Shown: in pieces, positions 1-6,633 of the stretch
How positions within the stretch are numbered: position 1 is the first letter of the stretch
Layout: every line of letters begins with the position of its first letter
Assembly: GCA_964468375.1 (NCBI GenBank)
Contig: CAYXUW010000061.1
Coordinates: forward strand, 1 to 14,372
Length of the DNA stretch: 14,372 nt
Direction: 5' to 3'
Source of the DNA: CAYXUW01 sp964468375
Lineage (GTDB): Bacteria > Planctomycetota > Phycisphaerae > Sedimentisphaerales > Anaerobacaceae
Notes under the pieces: generated by a model
Database searches by the model: none
What the model was told of the DNA's origin: nothing
What the model saw: only the letters and a program-made list of their open reading frames with translations
Made by a program: the position numbers and the translations under genes

Positions 1-2
1 AC

Positions 3-818
3 GATGCCGACCTCCGCGCAAAAGGCGTAACTCGAATCTACGACATCCTCTTCGATTATGAAGACGTCTTAATGGAGACCGACAGGCGCTTAAGGCGGAT
101 ACTGGCAAGGCCGGAATTCCAGAAGGAGATGGGCACGCGCGAATTCTACTATCTCCTTGGCAAAATCCTCGACGAGCACGAAAAAGAAAACAAACTCGGC
201 CAGGTTAGCGTATTGGCCGCCGCCTATCGCAACGGCATACCTGTTTTTACATCATCGCCGGGCGATTCGACAATCGGAATGAACGTGGCCGGCCTTGAGC
301 TTCTCGCCGAGGCTGAGGACCTGCTGGGTAAATTCAAGCTGAAAATCAATCCGAGCATCGACGTCAACGATACGACGGCTATAGTCCTCAACGCCAAAAG
401 ATATGAAAAAGGAAAGACCGCTGTTCTTCTCATCGGCGGCGGTAGCCCCAAAAACTTTATGCTCCAGACCGAACCGCAGATTCAGGAAGTCCTTATGATT
501 CCCGAAATGGGACAGGACTACGACATCAACATAACCGACGCCCGCCCCGACACCGGCGGCCTGTCCGGCGCGCCGCCCTCCGAGGCGGCAAGCTGGGGCA
601 AAATCGACCCGGAAAAAATTGAAGAAACCGTCACCGCCTACCTCGATGTAACTTTGGCGTTCCCTTTATTGACCGCATATACAATACAGTCAACCAAACC
701 CAAAAAGCAAAAGAGATTATACGACCGCGGCGACGAACTGCACAAAAAACTGATTCAGTCTTATCTCGAAAACAACAAGGAAATCGAAAAACTAAAAGAG
801 CTGATAAACAAACTGTGA
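3..818 (+). CDS. Deoxyhypusine synthase family protein (5' end missing)
   Basis: The reading frame is open from the window edge, so the true start lies upstream; 271 residues are visible against roughly 330-350 for full bacterial members. Family hallmarks are the NAD-site-like SSPGDSTIGMN stretch, the GGGSPKN segment whose lysine (codon 450-452) matches the substrate-binding lysine of deoxyhypusine synthase, and TDARPDTGGLSGA with PSEAASWGK after it. Eukaryotic and archaeal DHS moves an aminobutyl group from spermidine to eIF5A. Bacterial members of this GGGSPKN type have no eIF5A partner and are linked to homospermidine or related polyamine synthesis by the same NAD-dependent chemistry. The ornithine-decarboxylase-like gene at 3302 could supply putrescine, which supports a polyamine role by inference. 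The exact substrate cannot be read from sequence. A terminator follows the stop within 6 bp. Confidence 0.88.
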   Translation, partial: DADLRAKGVTRIYDILFDYEDVLMETDRRLRRILARPEFQKEMGTREFYYLLGKILDEHEKENKLGQVSVLAAAYRNGIPVFTSSPGDSTIGMNVAGLELLAEAEDLLGKFKLKINPSIDVNDTTAIVLNAKRYEKGKTAVLLIGGGSPKNFMLQTEPQIQEVLMIPEMGQDYDINITDARPDTGGLSGAPPSEAASWGKIDPEKIEETVTAYLDVTLAFPLLTAYTIQSTKPKKQKRLYDRGDELHKKLIQSYLENNKEIEKLKELINKL

Positions 819-823
819 ACAGG

Positions 824-840
824 GCGACTGGGTCGCTTTT
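824..840 (+). terminator. Intrinsic terminator of the DHS-family gene
   Basis: GCGAC at 824-828 pairs with GTCGC at 832-836 around a 3-nt loop, followed directly by TTTT (837-840). It starts 5 nt after the TGA stop at 816-818. The stem is short and the U-tract is only four, so termination may be partial, but position and orientation fit well. Confidence 0.6.
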
Positions 841-941
841 GCTGTTGGTGCCTCCGGTTCGGCCATTATCCCATATTACTTCACGGCTTCGCCGCTGCGT
901 AATACTGATGTTCCTCACTCGTGTCCTCCGGAACCAACAGC
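841..941. repeat. 101-bp inverted-repeat element, probably dispersed
   Basis: The ends are perfect 9-bp inverted copies: GCTGTTGGT (841-849) and ACCAACAGC (933-941). Just inside them CCTCCGG occurs on the left and CCTCCGGA on the right. The centre holds a nested hairpin: TATTAC (874-879) with GTAATA (899-904), and CGGC (884-887) with GCCG (891-894) closed by a TTC loop. The whole unit could fold as one long stem. There is no ORF of its own. It resembles a non-autonomous palindromic repeat (REP or MITE-like). The copy number elsewhere in the genome is unknown, so 'dispersed' is inference. The 142 bases after it up to the next gene hold only the promoter candidate listed separately. Confidence 0.55.
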
Positions 942-1009
942 AACTTGGGTGAAAAAACATCGTTTCCGACTCGCGGGCATCCGGCAGCAACATTCAATTA
1001 AATTCCCTA

Positions 1010-1038
1010 TTGCTCTTATCATATCACCCGCATAAAAT
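1010..1038 (+). promoter_or_regulatory. Candidate sigma-70 promoter for the GNAT gene
   Basis: TTGCTC (1010-1015) and TAAAAT (1033-1038) are 17 bp apart. This is the best such pair between the inverted-repeat element and the ATG at 1084, and gives a leader of about 40 nt. Single-site pattern matches like this are weak evidence. Confidence 0.4.
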
Positions 1039-1083
1039 TAGTGAAAACTTTTTTGCCCGTTTCCATATTGGCGGAAAATAATA

Positions 1084-1554
1084 ATGAAATATCGAATCAC
1101 ACAGGCACAGCCGGAAGACGCTGAGGAAATCCTGCTGGTCCAAAAATCAGCCTACCGCAGCGAGGCCGAGCTTTATAATGATTATGATATCCCTCCGCTG
1201 ACTCAGACCGTCGACGACCTGAAAGGACAATTCAAGAACCATATAATCCTCAAAGCTGTGCTCGGTGGCAAAATCGTAGGTGCCGTCCGTGCCTATGAAG
1301 ATAGCGGCACTTGTTTTATTGGTCGGCTGGCAGTATTGCAGGATATGCAGAATCAGGGAATTGGCTCCGCCCTCCTGAAAGAAATTGAAGACCGTTTCCA
1401 TCCAAAACGTTACGAGTTATTTACCGGCTCAAAAAGCGATAAAAATATATACTTTTACAAAAAAGCTGGCTACTCCATATTTTTAAAGAAAGCCGAACCC
1501 GGCTGCGCAAATATCGAAATCCTTTACCTCGAAAAAATAGTCCCTAATCACTGA
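1084..1554 (+). CDS. GNAT family N-acetyltransferase
   Basis: A 156-residue single-domain protein of the Gcn5-related acetyltransferase fold, which transfers acetyl from acetyl-CoA to an amine or amino group. The coenzyme-A pyrophosphate loop is clear: RLAVLQDMQNQGIGSALL at residues 81-98, with the Q/R-x-x-G-x-G/A core at 90-95. The C-terminal NIYFYKKAGY (121-130) is the usual beta4-alpha4 'FYEKxGF' signature. The region around residues 20-50 that normally shapes substrate choice gives no recognisable match, so the acceptor is unknown. The ATG is preceded by a modest GGCGG about 10 nt upstream. The gene stands alone and converges with the serine hydrolase across 128 bp, where I see only AT-rich sequence and no clear terminator. 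Confidence 0.9.
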   Translation: MKYRITQAQPEDAEEILLVQKSAYRSEAELYNDYDIPPLTQTVDDLKGQFKNHIILKAVLGGKIVGAVRAYEDSGTCFIGRLAVLQDMQNQGIGSALLKEIEDRFHPKRYELFTGSKSDKNIYFYKKAGYSIFLKKAEPGCANIEILYLEKIVPNH

Positions 1555-1682
1555 TTGCATTTCAATCAAAGCCGCAGGCCGATAAACCGGTAATTATAAT
1601 TATTATACTAACCTCAGCATAGATCACCGGATTAGTTATGAGCAGTACGAGTGTTAATTGAACCTTTCTCGTGTTTATGTAT

Positions 1683-2726
1683 TTAGTTCTCGATAGCTTT
1701 AAGTATGTTGTAATGAAATTTTCCCATATCGGCAGTACCCATCATATTAGATAGAATTATTACATTAATATCTTTTTCGATCACTCTAATCAATACTGCT
1801 TCTGCACCCCATATATTTCCAGTCCGAAGAGCGGTTTTATACTGCAAAGAATCATTAATCCAGTAATCGAACACCCATAAGCCGCAGGCATGTTTCTCTA
1901 GCTTTGGTTTTAACAATATACTCAAAGTGCTTTTTTTAATTAGTTTTCCAGAAAATAAAGCATTTGAAAAATTCATTAAATCATGTGCTGTTGAATACAT
2001 GGCCCCGGATGAAAAATAGTTCTCTGGGTAATATGGAATGTCTCTCTCAATATTTTTTGTGTTATTATTATACCAGTAACAATCGGCTAATCCTTCAACT
2101 ACACTGTAATTCAGTATTCCTGTATTATTCATTGTTAACGGTTCTAATATGTTCGTTTTAAGGGCATTTGAAAAAGATGTGTTATATATTTTCTCGATTA
2201 TTTTTCCTAAAATAACGTAATCAGCGTTATTATAAAAAAATTTAGTTCCAGGTTCATTGACCAGTTTCCCTGAACAATAATCGGATAAAATATCATCCGT
2301 GGTAAATCTTTTTTCATAGACGATATCTCCGTTCTTTTCCATATCTTCAAGGCCGGAAGTTTCTGTTAACAAATGATATATCGTTACTTTGTCATCTGCC
2401 TCTCCCTTATAATCAGGCAGATACGTGTTTATGCTTTTATTGATATCAATTTTGCCTTTTTCATGCAGTTGTAATATTAATACAGAGGTAAAAAGTTTAG
2501 TTATAGAAGCTATTTTGAATTTTGTAGTACTATCAATAGGAATGTTGAATTCACGATTAGCATAACCAAAATTGTCTGAAAAAATAATGCTGTCGTTTTC
2601 ACTTATTAAAACAGTTCCATTAAAATTATTCTCAGTTGCATAATCTTTTATCGTTTTAGCTAACGGATGTGATTGACCATTTAATGCCGTGCAAAGAATT
2701 AATAAAGTTCCAACAATATTTAACAT
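1683..2726 (-). CDS. Secreted serine hydrolase, beta-lactamase class C / penicillin-binding fold
   Basis: A 347-residue member of the class C beta-lactamase/DD-peptidase/esterase superfamily. The catalytic SxxK is S74-I-T-K77, the second motif is Y165-N-N167, HLLTETSGL (118-126) is the usual 'HLLTHTSGL' turn, and RTGNIWG (301-307) stands where the third HxG/KTG motif is expected. The N-terminus is hydrophobic (residues 2-16) and could be a signal peptide, but it lacks the usual early Lys/Arg, so export is likely rather than certain. The ATG has an excellent Shine-Dalgarno (AAGGAGGT, 2740 to 2733, 6 nt spacing), and an in-frame stop seven codons upstream rules out a longer start. Composition is unlike its neighbours: 14 of 60 bases are G or C at 1741-1800 and 16 of 60 at 2581-2640, against 39 of 60 at 7321-7380. 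This suggests horizontal acquisition, perhaps from a Bacteroidota-like donor. Whether it acts on beta-lactams, peptides or esters cannot be told. Confidence 0.88.
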   Translation of the reverse strand: MLNIVGTLLILCTALNGQSHPLAKTIKDYATENNFNGTVLISENDSIIFSDNFGYANREFNIPIDSTTKFKIASITKLFTSVLILQLHEKGKIDINKSINTYLPDYKGEADDKVTIYHLLTETSGLEDMEKNGDIVYEKRFTTDDILSDYCSGKLVNEPGTKFFYNNADYVILGKIIEKIYNTSFSNALKTNILEPLTMNNTGILNYSVVEGLADCYWYNNNTKNIERDIPYYPENYFSSGAMYSTAHDLMNFSNALFSGKLIKKSTLSILLKPKLEKHACGLWVFDYWINDSLQYKTALRTGNIWGAEAVLIRVIEKDINVIILSNMMGTADMGKFHYNILKAIEN

Positions 2727-2762
2727 AATTTTACCTCCTTCTTAGGCTAACGCCGTTTCAAC

Positions 2763-2778
2763 AGTGACTTAAATCACT
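2763..2778. promoter_or_regulatory. Near-perfect 16-bp palindrome upstream of the serine hydrolase
   Basis: AGTGACTTAAATCACT is a palindrome except for one symmetric position pair (C2768/A2773). It begins 37 bp upstream of the hydrolase start and is a plausible operator for a dimeric regulator. No partner regulator gene is in the window. Confidence 0.35.
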
Positions 2779-2804
2779 CAAAGCAAATATTACTATAAGC
2801 TGTA

Positions 2805-2823
2805 TTTGTTACCTTTTTGTTAC
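2805..2823. repeat. Two TTTGTTAC direct repeats, 11 bp apart
   Basis: TTTGTTAC occurs at 2805-2812 and again at 2816-2823, so the copies lie one helical turn apart on the same DNA face. They sit about 80-97 bp upstream of the serine hydrolase start. They may be an activator or repressor site for that gene; chance in AT-rich DNA is also possible. Confidence 0.35.
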
Positions 2824-2874
2824 GGCTTTATCCTTTTTTCGATTTTTTACTATCCCCTGCCCGTTATTTTCCTC

Positions 2875-2902
2875 TTGATTTTTGCCCGAAATTTGATATA
2901 AT
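2875..2902 (+). promoter_or_regulatory. Strong sigma-70-like promoter in the gene-poor stretch
   Basis: TTGATT (2875-2880) and a perfect TATAAT (2897-2902) are separated by 16 bp. The predicted start, near 2909, falls at the first base of the hairpin cluster that follows (2910). The nearest downstream gene is the decarboxylase at 3302, so this promoter would drive either a roughly 390-nt leader or a separate small RNA. Confidence 0.5.
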
Positions 2903-2909
2903 TCCCCAT

Positions 2910-3065
2910 CAGTCCTTCAGGGACTGCATATCGCCCAGTAGGGCAAGGTCGTGGAGCCGGCGGCTCGGGTCAGAAACGACTTGATATTTTCAACCTTGTA
3001 GCGGATTTCGCCTCACCTTTTATACGGCAGGCGCAAACCACAGCGGAGATTGTCTGTCATGACAG
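2910..3065 (+). ncRNA. Candidate structured RNA with a three-way junction (no known family recognised)
   Basis: Consecutive self-complementary segments follow the promoter. CAGTCC/GGACTG (2910-2926) and GCCC/GGGC (2933-2944) form hairpins. AAGG (2945-2948) pairs with CCTT (2994-2997) and encloses two arms: TCGT (2949-2952) with ACGA (2976-2979), capped by GAGCC/GGCTC (2954-2966), and TTGA/TCAA (2981-2993). Next come CGCCT/AGGCG (3009-3033) and the perfect palindrome CTGTCATGACAG (3054-3065). The pairings are exact but short, and no comparative support is available, so RNA function is inference. It could instead be the leader of the decarboxylase gene or a dead mobile repeat. A start-less frame is open from 2902 to about 3090, and I cannot fully exclude a protein remnant. 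Confidence 0.4.
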
Positions 3066-3092
3066 GAAACTTCAATCAAAAAGATGTTAATT

Positions 3093-3240
3093 ATGCAAAA
3101 CAAAGCCAATTTCAGAAATGACAAGATGATTATAACTGCAGTAACAACAACGACTACGAACAAAAAACTATGAACTACCAACTTAAAAAACAAACCCAAT
3201 TCAAAGCCAAAACAAACCCAATCAAACCCAATTTTGCCGC
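3093..3240. repeat. Asn/Gln/Lys-rich dispersed repeat fragment
   Basis: CAAACCCAAT occurs three times (3191-3200, 3213-3222, 3223-3232) in A-rich DNA. An ATG at 3093 opens a 26-codon frame beginning MQNKANFRNDK, which ends at TGA 3171-3173. The overlapping ATG at 3170 continues in another frame as MNYQLKKQTQFKAK. Peptides of this MQNKPNF...KKQTQFK type recur as small 'hypothetical proteins' in Phycisphaerae genomes, as far as I remember. Here the sequence appears split by a one-base shift, which argues it is a repeat and not a gene. I treat the part fused to the decarboxylase frame as untranslated. Confidence 0.5.
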
Positions 3241-3262
3241 TACGAATCTCTCGAATAAAACC

Positions 3263-3291
3263 TTGATTACAGAGCTGTTATCTGCTATTAC
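3263..3291 (+). promoter_or_regulatory. Candidate proximal promoter of the decarboxylase gene
   Basis: TTGATT (3263-3268) and TATTAC (3286-3291) are 17 bp apart. Transcription would begin around 3298-3302, almost on the ATG at 3302. That would give a nearly leaderless message, consistent with the absence of any Shine-Dalgarno there. Confidence 0.35.
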
Positions 3292-3301
3292 TCTCGCAAT
3301 T

Positions 3302-4435
3302 ATGAAAGAAAGACTTGTTAAACTGGCTCAAAGGCACGGAACGCCGTTGTTTATTATCGACCATGCGAAGTTAAGGGCCAACTACCGCACGTTTAAAAAG
3401 AACCTGCCCAAAGTCCAGGCCTATTACGCCGTCAAGGCCAACTCCAATCAGGAAATAATAAGGACGCTGTTTGACGAAGGAGCCAGCTTCGACGTCGCCT
3501 CATACAGCGAGTTTATACAGATTTACGAGCAGATAAGAAGCTTCAGAAAAAAGGACAAGGACTTCTTTATCTGGGACAAAATCATTTTCTCCAACACAAT
3601 CAAAGACCGCCACACCCTTAAGAAAATCAAAAAGTATAAACCGCTCGTTACTTTCGACAACGCCGACGAGGTCAGGAAAATTAAAGAGCACTGTCCCACG
3701 GCCGGTCTGGTTCTGCGCCTGAAGGTTCCCGATACCGGCTCGAAGGTGGAGTTAAGCTCGAAATTCGGTGCCGAGGCGGCCGACGCCCCCCGCCTGATAA
3801 AGCAGGCCTTCGGCGCCGGGCTTACGGTCGAAGGTTTGAGCTTTCACGTGGGAAGCCAGTGCACCAATTTTGATAATTACGCCGCCGCCCTGCAGATAAC
3901 CGCCGAGATTTTCAACTACGCCAGGAAGAAGGGCTACAATACGAACATAATCGATATAGGCGGCGGATTCCCCGTCCCTTACGATTCGCAGGTCCCCCGC
4001 TTCGAGCAGCTTGCCGAGATTATCCGCAGCGAATGCGACCGGCTCTTCCCGCCGGACGTCGAGCTTATAGCAGAACCCGGACGGTTTATGGTCGCCAACG
4101 CGGCCGTTTCGGTGTCGGAAATAATAGGAAAGGCCCGCCGGGAAGGAAAAATCTTCTATCATATAAACGACGGTGTCTATCAGACTTTTTCGGGCGTCGT
4201 TTTCGACCACTGGATTCCCAACTTCACCGCATTTAAAAGGGGCAAGCAGGAAGTCTGTGCCGTAGTCGGCCCGACCTGCGACAGCTTCGACAAAATCTCC
4301 CTCTCCGAACAGCTCCCAACAAATCTTAAAATCGGCGATTTTCTTTACACTGAAAATATCGGTGCATACAGTATCGCCGCCGCGACGAGATTCAATGGTT
4401 TCGAAGGAGCGAAAATCGTGCACATTAACAGATAG
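3302..4435 (+). CDS. Fold-III PLP-dependent decarboxylase, probable ornithine decarboxylase
   Basis: Using the ATG at 3302 gives 377 residues, beginning MKERLVKLAQRHGTPLF, where the family normally starts. Alanine-racemase-fold barrel motifs are all present: YYAVKANSN with PLP lysine K45, SFHVGSQ, the phosphate-binding DIGGGFP, AEPGRF, and the C-terminal VGPTCDSFD containing the Cys-Asp pair of ornithine decarboxylase. GAYSIAAATRFNGF is the expected tail. It removes CO2 from ornithine to give putrescine; lysine, or carboxynorspermidine, cannot be excluded from sequence alone. The frame is open back to an ATG at 3170, but the 44 extra residues come from the Asn/Gln-rich repeat and lack any domain. 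With the DHS-family gene at the window start it suggests polyamine synthesis. Its TAG stop directly abuts the stop of thiH on the other strand. Confidence 0.85.
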   Translation: MKERLVKLAQRHGTPLFIIDHAKLRANYRTFKKNLPKVQAYYAVKANSNQEIIRTLFDEGASFDVASYSEFIQIYEQIRSFRKKDKDFFIWDKIIFSNTIKDRHTLKKIKKYKPLVTFDNADEVRKIKEHCPTAGLVLRLKVPDTGSKVELSSKFGAEAADAPRLIKQAFGAGLTVEGLSFHVGSQCTNFDNYAAALQITAEIFNYARKKGYNTNIIDIGGGFPVPYDSQVPRFEQLAEIIRSECDRLFPPDVELIAEPGRFMVANAAVSVSEIIGKARREGKIFYHINDGVYQTFSGVVFDHWIPNFTAFKRGKQEVCAVVGPTCDSFDKISLSEQLPTNLKIGDFLYTENIGAYSIAAATRFNGFEGAKIVHINR

Positions 4436-5578
4436 CTACTTCCGCCCGACAAAAGCGCTATCCCAGTCCTTCCACACCGCGTCGAACCCATGCGACCGTA
4501 TTACTTCAGCTATCTGTGCAGGGCTGCGCTTATCGTCAATTTCAAATTGCTCGACGGCGCCTGTCCCCTGTGAATAACCCCCCGGCCGGGTCTTGCTGCC
4601 TGCGCTTATTTTCGTTATCCCAACCTCAATCAGACGTTCCCTAAGTTCCGCCCTCTCGCGCGTAGACAGCACAAGCCCGGCATCGGCAAAGCATAGCCGC
4701 AGCGCGATTATCATCTGAACGAGATTTTTATCACTTAACAGAGAGAATTTTGTCCTGTCAACGTTCTCCGCCGGCCGAAGCCGCGGAAAAGAGAACGAAA
4801 CGTGCGATTGCCAGTACCGCTTGATTAGATAATGCGCGTGCTCGCCGAGTGCAAGCGTCTCAAACCGCCAGTCCGTAAGGCCTAAAAGAGCCCCCAACCC
4901 GACCTCACGCATCCCCGCCGCCGCGACGCGCTCGGGCGCGTCCAGTCTGTTATCGTAATCCGACTTCGGCCCTGACGGGTGATAATAACGGTATGCCTTG
5001 CGGTTATACGTTTCCTGATACAGCGTAACCCCTTCGATGCCCGCTTTGAAAAGCTCTGCGTATTCGGCTTCGCTCATCTGGTATATTTCTATCGATATAG
5101 AGCTGAATTTGCTTTTCAGCTTTTTAGCAAGCTCCGAAAGATAACCGACACTGATAAATTCTCTGTCCTCGCTGCTGACAAGCAATATGTCCCTGAATCC
5201 CCCGGCGGCGATAACATCCGCCTCTGCAACCGCCTGCTCTATAGTCAGTCTTTTACGCTGGGATTTGTTTTCCCTGTTGAAGCCGCAATATAAGCAGCTA
5301 TTTACGCAGTAATTAGACAGATAAAGCGGCGCATACAGCCGAATTGTCCTGCCGAACCGTTGTATCGTAAGCTTCCGTGCCGCTTGTGCCATCTCTTCGA
5401 GATAATCCTCCGCCGCCAGCGAGATAAGCGCGAGTAATTTCTCCAAACTATAAATTCCCGCAGGAGCTGCTAAAGCCCTCTCCACATCCCGGCCGTTGAT
5501 TTCATTGAGTTGCTCCTTCCAAAACTCACCGTCACCGTCGAGTTTTTTTTCGGCCAGTATTGTTTTTATATCCCTCAT
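4436..5578 (-). CDS. thiH: 2-iminoacetate synthase ThiH (radical SAM)
   Basis: A 380-residue radical SAM enzyme that cleaves tyrosine to dehydroglycine (2-iminoacetate) and p-cresol, giving the C-N unit of the thiamine thiazole ring; it works with ThiG in the anaerobic-type pathway. The [4Fe-4S]/SAM motif is C91-x3-C95-x2-C98 in NYCVNSCLYCGFNR. Typical ThiH segments follow: IYQMSEAEYAELFKAGIEGV, LYQETYNR, YHPSGPKSDYDNRLDAPERV and KISAGSKTRPGGY. Length matches the family. The ATG overlaps the thiG stop as ATGA (5578-5575), so the two are translationally coupled. It is the last gene of the riboswitch-controlled thiSGH operon, and its end touches the stop codon of the convergent decarboxylase with no spacer. 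Confidence 0.96.
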   Translation of the reverse strand: MRDIKTILAEKKLDGDGEFWKEQLNEINGRDVERALAAPAGIYSLEKLLALISLAAEDYLEEMAQAARKLTIQRFGRTIRLYAPLYLSNYCVNSCLYCGFNRENKSQRKRLTIEQAVAEADVIAAGGFRDILLVSSEDREFISVGYLSELAKKLKSKFSSISIEIYQMSEAEYAELFKAGIEGVTLYQETYNRKAYRYYHPSGPKSDYDNRLDAPERVAAAGMREVGLGALLGLTDWRFETLALGEHAHYLIKRYWQSHVSFSFPRLRPAENVDRTKFSLLSDKNLVQMIIALRLCFADAGLVLSTRERAELRERLIEVGITKISAGSKTRPGGYSQGTGAVEQFEIDDKRSPAQIAEVIRSHGFDAVWKDWDSAFVGRK

Positions 5579-6354
5579 TTTTCTTTATCTCTCAAAAAGC
5601 CCGTCAGCGGACTCGAAGCGCTCGCCTGTTTGTCTGCTGTTGCGGCGCCTGCTTTATACGCTTTCCGCCCCGCCTCGACCGCCAGTTTAAATGCCTTGGC
5701 CATCTCCCTCGGCTCGGCCGCCGTTGCGATTGCCGTATTGACCAGAACCGCATCTGCACCCATCTCCATAGCATCCGCCGCATGTGACGGCAGCCCAAGC
5801 CCGGCATCTACCACGACCGGCACGTTCGCCTGCTCGATTATAATCTCCAGCGCAGCCCGCGTTTTGAGTCCCTGATTCGAGCCGATAGGGCTGGCCAGCG
5901 GCATCACCGTCGCCGTTCCCGCGTCTTCAAGCCGCTTTGCCAGTATCGGGTCTGCGTTGATATACGGCAAAACGGTAAACCCGTCTTTGACTAAAATCTC
6001 CGCCGCCTTTAATGTCTCAACTGGATCCGGCAGCAGATAATACGGGTCCGGCGTAACCTCTAATTTTACCCAACTAATTCCCGTCGCCGCTCTCGCCAAT
6101 TTTGACAGCCGTACCGCTTCGTTGGCGTCCCTCGCTCCCGATGTGTTCGGCAGCAACAGGTATTTTTCGACATCGATTGCGCGGAGCATATCGTCGTCTT
6201 TATTTTCGATGTCCACTCTGCGAAGCGCGACGGTAACAATCTCCGTCCCCGATTTCTCCAGCGCATCTGCCATAACCTCGCACGATGCAAATTTGCCTGT
6301 TCCCACAAGAAGGCGCGAATCAAATTGTCTGTCCGCAATTACTAACTTGTCCAT
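5575..6354 (-). CDS. thiG: Thiazole synthase ThiG
   Basis: Thiazole synthase condenses 1-deoxyxylulose 5-phosphate, dehydroglycine and the sulfur carried on ThiS thiocarboxylate into thiazole phosphate in the cytoplasm. The start is set at ATG 6354, giving 259 residues beginning MDKLVIADRQF. A Shine-Dalgarno (GGGGGAGG) lies inside the last codons of thiS 7-8 nt upstream, and the longer TTG-initiated version would overlap thiS. Family motifs: SRLLVGTGKF (13-22), LLPNTSGARDANEAVR (67-82), and WVKLEVTPDPYYLLPDP, where K97 is the Schiff-base lysine. ASPIGSNQGL and VVDAGLGLPSHAADAMEMGADAVL (phosphate-binding half of the barrel) follow. It is coupled to thiS upstream and thiH downstream. Confidence 0.96.
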   Translation of the reverse strand: MDKLVIADRQFDSRLLVGTGKFASCEVMADALEKSGTEIVTVALRRVDIENKDDDMLRAIDVEKYLLLPNTSGARDANEAVRLSKLARAATGISWVKLEVTPDPYYLLPDPVETLKAAEILVKDGFTVLPYINADPILAKRLEDAGTATVMPLASPIGSNQGLKTRAALEIIIEQANVPVVVDAGLGLPSHAADAMEMGADAVLVNTAIATAAEPREMAKAFKLAVEAGRKAYKAGAATADKQASASSPLTGFLRDKEK

Positions 6355-6358
6355 TCGA

Positions 6359-6568
6359 TTAACCTCCCCCGACAAAGCGCACCAATTCGATGGTTTGTCC
6401 GCTGCGAAGCCTTTCCTCTGTGAATTTATTGCGTTCGATTATCCGCCCGTCAACCTCAGCCGCTACCGTCGCCGCCTTGATTCCCAGATGTTCCAGTAAA
6501 TCTGCCACACTCGAAGGCAACCCTGCCGGGAACTGCCTCTCGACGCCGTTTATTTTCAGAATTTGCAT
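6359..6568 (-). CDS. thiS: Sulfur carrier protein ThiS
   Basis: A 69-residue ubiquitin-fold sulfur carrier, starting MQILKINGVERQF and ending RFVGGG. The C-terminal Gly-Gly is adenylated by ThiF and converted to a thiocarboxylate that donates sulfur to ThiG; three glycines end the chain here. The ATG at 6568 was chosen over a GTG at 6595 because that GTG lies inside the riboswitch terminator hairpin and the family starts with a short beta strand like MQILKING. Ribosome binding upstream is weak (GGCGGCG about 5 nt away). The final Gly codons also form the Shine-Dalgarno of thiG. Confidence 0.93.
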   Translation of the reverse strand: MQILKINGVERQFPAGLPSSVADLLEHLGIKAATVAAEVDGRIIERNKFTEERLRSGQTIELVRFVGGG

Positions 6569-6584
6569 TTTCGCGCCGCCGAAT

Positions 6585-6612
6585 AAAAAAAGCACCCCTG
6601 CAAAAGGAGTGC
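6585..6612 (-). terminator. Riboswitch expression platform: intrinsic terminator
   Basis: Read on the minus strand, GCACTCC pairs with GGGGTGC (one T-G wobble) around a TTTTGCA loop (6612 to 6592), followed by seven T (6591 to 6585). It lies between the TPP aptamer and the thiS start, so ligand binding most likely stops transcription before thiS. I did not work out a specific antiterminator pairing. Confidence 0.85.
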
Positions 6613-6633
6613 CTCAATAAACTGCTCTTATCC

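Noticed and set aside
631..993. 120-codon minus-strand frame spanning the DHS-gene end and the inverted repeat
   Set aside because: It crosses a terminator and a palindromic element and has no recognisable domain; I treat it as a by-product of the repeat.
2902..3090. Open frame of about 62 codons through the hairpin cluster
   Set aside because: It has no start codon or ribosome-binding site, and the nested pairings fit a structured nucleic acid better, though a pseudogene fragment is not fully excluded.
3191..3232. CRISPR-like array from three CAAACCCAAT copies
   Set aside because: The copies are 10 bp, irregularly spaced (12 and 0 bp between them), and have no unique spacers or cas genes.
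3752..4423. Long 223-codon antisense frame inside the decarboxylase gene
   Set aside because: It is a mirror of a GC-rich coding region with unmistakable decarboxylase motifs on the plus strand; the antisense product shows no domain.
6355..6375. TTG start for ThiG at 6375
   Set aside because: It would overlap thiS, whereas the ATG at 6354 has a good Shine-Dalgarno and matches the family N-terminus.
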